From Williamsia herbipolensis (GTDB lineage: Bacteria; Actinomycetota; Actinomycetes; Mycobacteriales; Mycobacteriaceae): a stretch of DNA of 34,905 nucleotides. Made by a program: the position numbers and the translations under genes. This document shows positions 31,637-34,905 of this stretch, in pieces (positions within the stretch are counted from its first letter, which is position 1; the number at the start of each line of letters is the position of its first letter). The notes under the pieces are model-generated. The model was not told the DNA's origin. It did not search any database and saw only the letters and a list, made by a program, of their open reading frames with translations. The DNA lies in NCBI RefSeq assembly GCF_000964005.1, contig NZ_JXYP01000024.1, positions 1 to 34,905 of the forward strand, in the 5' to 3' direction.

Positions 31637-33106
31637 TCACCGGGTGGTCACCGGCAGCTCGTCGAACGACTCGGCGAGGAATTCGGTCATGGCACCGAGA
31701 TCCCACATGATGTCGCGGTCGGCGTTGAAGGCGAAGAACACCTCGCCGTTGTAGGAGTTCAGCCCGATCGCGAGCGCGCGCTGCGGTACCAGCGCCGGCA
31801 CCGGGTAGATCTCGGTGATGCGGTTGCCCGCCAGGTACTGCGGGGCGCCGGGGCCGCGCGCGATGCTGACCGGGACGTTGAACGATCGCCCCGACATCGA
31901 CGCCGCGGCACGCGAACTCATCGCGTGGAACGTCGCCGGTCCCACGCGCTGAGTCGCCGCGACGGTGAACTCCGGCAACCAGGCTCGTGTCCCCATCGAC
32001 ATGCGGCGAGTCGAGTGGGAGTGCCGCTCGGTGAGGTGGGCGATCTGCGACAGACGCACGGTCGGGTTGGGCTCCCCCACAGGCAGATCGGTGACGAATC
32101 CGCGCAGACCCTCGGCCATCCACTCGGCGTCGCTGCTCAGTTCGTCCGACCGCGAGGAACCGGCCTCGCCGCCGGCGGAGTACGCGCTCAGCGGCACCAT
32201 CACCCGGACCGTGGCGTGGGCGTCGACGGCGAGATCACGCGACAGCAGCCAGCGACGCAGGGCACCGGCGATGGCCGCGAGCACGACGTCGTTCACGGCG
32301 CAGTCGTGCGCGCGGGCGATCTGGAGACATCGCACCGCGGGTATCGAGGCCACGGTGAACCGGCGGGTGCCGGTGGTCGCGCCGTTGAGCGGGCTGTCGG
32401 GCGCGGAATCGGTCGCCAGCTGCATCACCGAGCCGATGCGGCGCAGCGAACCGGCCACCACCGAGGTGACGGTCGCCACCGGAGCCGAGGCGACCCGCGC
32501 GACCGGCGCCGACCGCACCGTCTCGATCAGCTCCCACGGCCGCGTGACCACGTCGGCGATCGCGTGCACGACCAGTGCGCCGCTGCTGGGTTCGGCGTCG
32601 GGCAGCCACAGGTCCTGCGGGGTCTCGGGGTGCACCGGTTCGTCGTCGACGATGACCTGGTTGATCTCGAGGGCGTCGCGACCATCGACGAGGGCGCGGT
32701 GGGTCTTGGTCAGCACCGCCATCCGGTTGTCGGCCAACCCCTCGACGAGATACATCTCCCACAGCGGCCGGTGCCGGTCGAGCGGCCGCGACATGAGTCG
32801 CGCGACGAGGTCGTGGAGCTGGTCGTCGGTCCCCGGGGTCGGCAGCGCCGAACGACGCACGTGGTAGGTGATGTCGAAGTCGTTGTCGTCCACCCACACC
32901 GGGCGGGCGAGGCCCAGCGTCACCTCGCGAACGCGCTGCCGGTACCGCGGCACCGAGCCCAGGCGGCTCTCGACGGTGGCCAGCAGCCGGTGGTACTCGA
33001 GGTGGGTCGCACTGCGTTCGAGGACGAGGAGCGATCCGAGATGGGTCGTCGAGCCCTCTTCGTCGCGGTAGTAGAAGGTGGCGTCCTGGGGGGAGAGTCG
33101 GTTCAC
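31637..33106 (-). CDS. WS/DGAT-family acyltransferase (Tgs3-like) with altered active site
   Basis: A 489-residue protein with the WS/DGAT N-terminal acyltransferase domain (NRLSPQDATFYYRDEE, then RPLDRHRPLWEMYLVEGL) and the C-terminal WS/DGAT domain (NVPVSIARGPGAPQYLAGN). The family makes triacylglycerol or wax esters from acyl-CoA. The active-site motif HHxxxDG reads HRALVDG at 136-142: the second His, considered the catalytic base, is Arg137. Activity is therefore doubtful unless the family tolerates this. GTG 33106 gives the canonical NRLSP start; the frame is open to 33199. M. tuberculosis Rv3233c/Rv3234c (tgs3) occupies this place. Confidence 0.88.
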   Translation of the reverse strand: MNRLSPQDATFYYRDEEGSTTHLGSLLVLERSATHLEYHRLLATVESRLGSVPRYRQRVREVTLGLARPVWVDDNDFDITYHVRRSALPTPGTDDQLHDLVARLMSRPLDRHRPLWEMYLVEGLADNRMAVLTKTHRALVDGRDALEINQVIVDDEPVHPETPQDLWLPDAEPSSGALVVHAIADVVTRPWELIETVRSAPVARVASAPVATVTSVVAGSLRRIGSVMQLATDSAPDSPLNGATTGTRRFTVASIPAVRCLQIARAHDCAVNDVVLAAIAGALRRWLLSRDLAVDAHATVRVMVPLSAYSAGGEAGSSRSDELSSDAEWMAEGLRGFVTDLPVGEPNPTVRLSQIAHLTERHSHSTRRMSMGTRAWLPEFTVAATQRVGPATFHAMSSRAAASMSGRSFNVPVSIARGPGAPQYLAGNRITEIYPVPALVPQRALAIGLNSYNGEVFFAFNADRDIMWDLGAMTEFLAESFDELPVTTR

Positions 33107-33168
33107 CGGGGTCCACACCGCCTTCCTGATCCTTGTGCGATCCCATCCTCCCAGATCGACCGCCCGGC

Positions 33169-33756
33169 TCAGACGGTGGTGACGTTGACCAACGTCCACC
33201 GCAGCTCGGTGACGCGCGGTCCGCCCGGGACCGTCGGACGGATCCGCGTCGGCACGCGCGCCACCCTCGCGGCGACGGCGTGGACCCGGTTGCCACGGCT
33301 GTAGCTCGCGGTCACCTCGGCGGCATCAGGACCCGACCACTGCAGATGCACCCGCAGGAGCGACGCCGTCGGCGGCCGCCGACCGCCCGGCGCCGACGAC
33401 GCGGCGGATCGGTGCATCAGGGCCGTCACCTGATCGACGATGTGGGGCGCGGCCACCGCCGCGAGGTGGGCGACGGGGCGGCGGCGGTCGATGACCTCGA
33501 GCACGCGGGTGAGTGCGGAGACGGCGAACGCACGTGCCGAGGGGTCCACCCGGTCGGCGACCGGGGCGCCCACCGCGGGAGCCGGCGGGCGCTGCGGTGA
33601 TGTCGTCGGACGACCGACGCGCGCGGTTCCCGCCCGCCGTGTCACCGGTGTCTCCGACAGCGGCTCGGGTTCGCACTGCGGGATGGGGCCGATCAACCAT
33701 CCGGTGTCGGTCCCGACCTGCCGGTCGCGCACCGCGACGCCGCCTGAATCCGTCAT
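33169..33756 (-). CDS. Rv3235 family protein
   Basis: A 195-residue protein. The first 80 residues are Pro/Arg/Thr-rich and probably disordered. The C-terminal domain has ALTRVLEVIDRRRPVAHLAA and a later SRGNRVHAVAARVARV block, the pattern of the Rv3235 family found near secA in actinobacteria. Function is unknown. ATG 33756 is chosen because upstream sequence to 33894 lacks similarity. It precedes the acyltransferase gene by 62 bp on the same strand. Confidence 0.75.
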   Translation of the reverse strand: MTDSGGVAVRDRQVGTDTGWLIGPIPQCEPEPLSETPVTRRAGTARVGRPTTSPQRPPAPAVGAPVADRVDPSARAFAVSALTRVLEVIDRRRPVAHLAAVAAPHIVDQVTALMHRSAASSAPGGRRPPTASLLRVHLQWSGPDAAEVTASYSRGNRVHAVAARVARVPTRIRPTVPGGPRVTELRWTLVNVTTV

Positions 33757-33881
33757 GAGCCCCACCCATCGTCCGTGGCGAGCCGACCGGCAGGGTGTCT
33801 CCCGCCGACGAGTCGAGTTCGCGCACCTCTTACGACGCGGCGGCTGCGGCAACGGTTCCGGCAAGGGCCGGGAATTCTCGT

Positions 33882-33887
33882 TAGCAT
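33882..33887 (+). promoter_or_regulatory. -10 hexamer TAGCAT of the DUF4232 lipoprotein gene
   Basis: TAGCAT is followed by exactly 7 nt and ATG 33895, with no Shine-Dalgarno sequence, which fits a leaderless transcript. Confidence 0.5.
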
Positions 33888-33894
33888 CGCGCAC

Positions 33895-34524
33895 ATGAAG
33901 GCACGTGTGACCCCCGCACTCGCGCTCTCGATCGCGGCGATCGGTGTCGTGGCCGGCTGCTCATCCGGATCCGACACCGCGTCCACGACCACCACATCGA
34001 CCGTGGTCGTCTCGTCGACGGCCGCGGCACCGCCGCGATCGACCGAGGACCCGGGCGGAGGGTCGGGCCGGGCCGGGGGCACGACCGCGCCCGCCGGCGG
34101 CCCTGCCGCGGCGTGCCGCGCCGGCCAGTTGTCCGGCGCGGTCACCGCCGACCCCGACGGCGGCACGGCCGGAGCAACGCACTCGACGATCACACTGACC
34201 AACACGGGGTCCTCGACGTGCACCCTGACCGGCTACCCCGGGGTCTCGTTCGTCGGCGACGGCGACGGCACCCAGCTCGGCGCCGCTGCCCGTCGTGACG
34301 GCTCGACCGCGACCACGGTGACGGTGGACCCGGGCCGGTCGGCGAGCGCCGCGCTGCGGATCGCGCAGGCCGGCGCGGTCGGTGGATGCGACCCGGTCCG
34401 CGCGGACGGTCTGCGGATCTACCCTCCCGACGATCGCGCCGCCGTCTTCGTCCGCACCACGGCCTACACCGCCTGCCGGTCGACGACCGCGCAACCGCTG
34501 CTCACCGTGGGGACCCTCCGCTGA
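33895..34524 (+). CDS. DUF4232 lipoprotein
   Basis: A 209-residue lipoprotein. The signal sequence ARVTPALALSIAAIGVVAGC has a lipobox-like VAGC with Cys22 as the lipidation site. A Ser/Thr/Gly-rich linker follows (residues 23-80), then a DUF4232 domain with STITLTNTGSSTCTLTGYPG and VTVDPGRSASAALR. Four cysteines in the domain could form two disulfides. DUF4232 proteins are common actinobacterial cell-surface proteins of unknown role. ATG 33895 is set by the signal peptide and by the -10 hexamer 7 nt upstream. Confidence 0.88.
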   Translation: MKARVTPALALSIAAIGVVAGCSSGSDTASTTTTSTVVVSSTAAAPPRSTEDPGGGSGRAGGTTAPAGGPAAACRAGQLSGAVTADPDGGTAGATHSTITLTNTGSSTCTLTGYPGVSFVGDGDGTQLGAAARRDGSTATTVTVDPGRSASAALRIAQAGAVGGCDPVRADGLRIYPPDDRAAVFVRTTAYTACRSTTAQPLLTVGTLR

Positions 34525-34565
34525 CTCGATCAGTCTGACGCCGGGACCCGTCCCGCCATACGACA

Positions 34566-34600
34566 CCGCTCCCGCGACGCCGGTGGTGTCGCGGGAGCGG
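34566..34600. terminator. Bidirectional hairpin terminator between the lipoprotein gene and secA
   Basis: CCGCTCCCGCGAC (34566-34578) pairs perfectly with GTCGCGGGAGCGG (34588-34600), a 13-bp stem with a 9-base loop. It lies between two convergent genes. Confidence 0.82.
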
Positions 34601-34620
34601 ATCGGTGATGCGGGAGGGCG

Positions 34621-34905
34621 TCAGCGCTTCTTGCGCGCCTTCGGCGGCTTGGTACCGGCCGTGCGGGTCCCCGACCGTGCCGCGGCACGACGCTCGCGAC
34701 GACTCGCCGAGACGCCGGCGGTGTCGGCGCCGTCCGCGATCTGACGGGTGCCGCCGTCCTCGGCGGGACCGGTGTAGACCAGGTCCTGCTGCTCGTCGTC
34801 GAAGCCGCGTGCCCGCAGCGCCGTGGGGGCCGCCGATTTGGTCATCGCGACCGCGCTCTGCGCCTCCTCGGTGGGCAGGGGGCGCAGAGCGCGGTCGCGA
34901 TGACC
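34621..34905 (-). CDS. secA: SecA preprotein translocase, C-terminal end only (partial)
   Basis: The last 94 codons of a longer gene cut by the window edge. The tail contains APTALRARG, VYTGPAEDGG and SRRERRAAARSG and ends KPPKARKKR, which is the C-terminal linker of actinobacterial SecA1 (M. tuberculosis ends very similarly). SecA is the ATPase that drives Sec export. The tail lacks the Cys-rich zinc motif of many other bacteria, as expected for this group. An internal ATG at 34845 is not the true start. The outermost 25 bases (34881-34905) are an exact inverted copy of 34840-34864, so the residues they encode (GHRDRALR and neighbours) may not be genuine. Confidence 0.88.
   Translation of the reverse strand, partial: GHRDRALRPLPTEEAQSAVAMTKSAAPTALRARGFDDEQQDLVYTGPAEDGGTRQIADGADTAGVSASRRERRAAARSGTRTAGTKPPKARKKR
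34840..34905. repeat. 25-bp perfect inverted repeat at the right end
   Basis: Bases 34840-34864 and 34881-34905 are exact reverse complements over 25 bp, with a 16-bp spacer. The outer arm ends on the final base of the window. The inner arm encodes SecA-like sequence (EEAQSAVAMT); the outer arm is the likely artefact. Confidence 0.92.

Overview
The window is high-GC actinobacterial DNA. Gene content and order closely follow the M. tuberculosis Rv3205c-Rv3240c segment as I remember it (no search was possible): an Rv3205c-like protein, moeZ, Rv3207c, Rv3208, Rv3208A, Rv3210c, rhlE, Rv3212, a parA homologue, gpm2, Rv3217c, Rv3218, whiB1, pdtaS, TB7.3, rshA-sigH, SRAP, aroA, rsgA, desA3, Rv3231c, tgs3, Rv3235 and the 3' end of secA. 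This points to Mycobacteriales, probably Gordonia or a close relative (inference from gene order, base composition and protein similarity). Both ends of the sequence finish exactly on inverted repeats, which suggests the window is a whole assembly contig.

Layout. 0.1-6.2 kb (minus strand): kinase-fold TIGR02569 protein, a DHA2-type drug exporter not in the M. tuberculosis order, MoeZ, a membrane-anchored DUF3152 metalloprotease-like protein and an alpha/beta hydrolase. 6.2-8.2 kb: a TetR regulator convergent with DUF3107, separated by a 76-bp tandem repeat, then a MiaE-like ferritin-fold protein. 8.5-13.1 kb: DEAD-box helicase coupled to a membrane-anchored propeller protein, an orphan ParA ATPase and a histidine phosphatase. 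13.1-14.9 kb: a DUF222/HNH (13E12-type) protein and a degenerate repeat patch lie where M. tuberculosis carries entC. 14.9-19.2 kb: a small membrane protein and a diacylglycerol-kinase-like lipid kinase (divergent), WhiB1 behind two CRP-like sites, PdtaS kinase, a biotinyl/lipoyl carrier and the 24-residue ribosomal protein bL37.

19.2-28.2 kb: the thiol-stress pair SigH/RshA with a consensus SigH promoter and two possible SigH starts; YbaK deacylase, SRAP, two small membrane proteins, two exported proteins, SoxR, AroA and RsgA (coupled, with an apparent CTG start). 28.2-34.9 kb: two tandem DesA3-type acyl-CoA desaturases behind palindromic operator candidates, DUF6912, a WS/DGAT-type acyltransferase with an altered active-site motif, an Rv3235-family protein, a DUF4232 lipoprotein and the SecA C-terminus.

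How it works together: most of the window is conserved housekeeping (Moco/thiocarboxylate activation, shikimate pathway, ribosome assembly, Sec export), redox and nitrosative sensing (SigH/RshA, SoxR, WhiB1) and lipid metabolism (desaturases, WS/DGAT, lipid kinase). Many genes have a TANNNT -10 hexamer 5-9 nt before the start codon, suggesting leaderless mRNAs. I found no convincing new multi-gene system. The most interesting signals are regulatory or structural: the sigH two-promoter/two-start layout, the 76-bp repeat that re-copies a gene end, the operator cluster before the desaturases, and unusual start codons. No tRNA, rRNA, CRISPR array or insertion sequence was seen.
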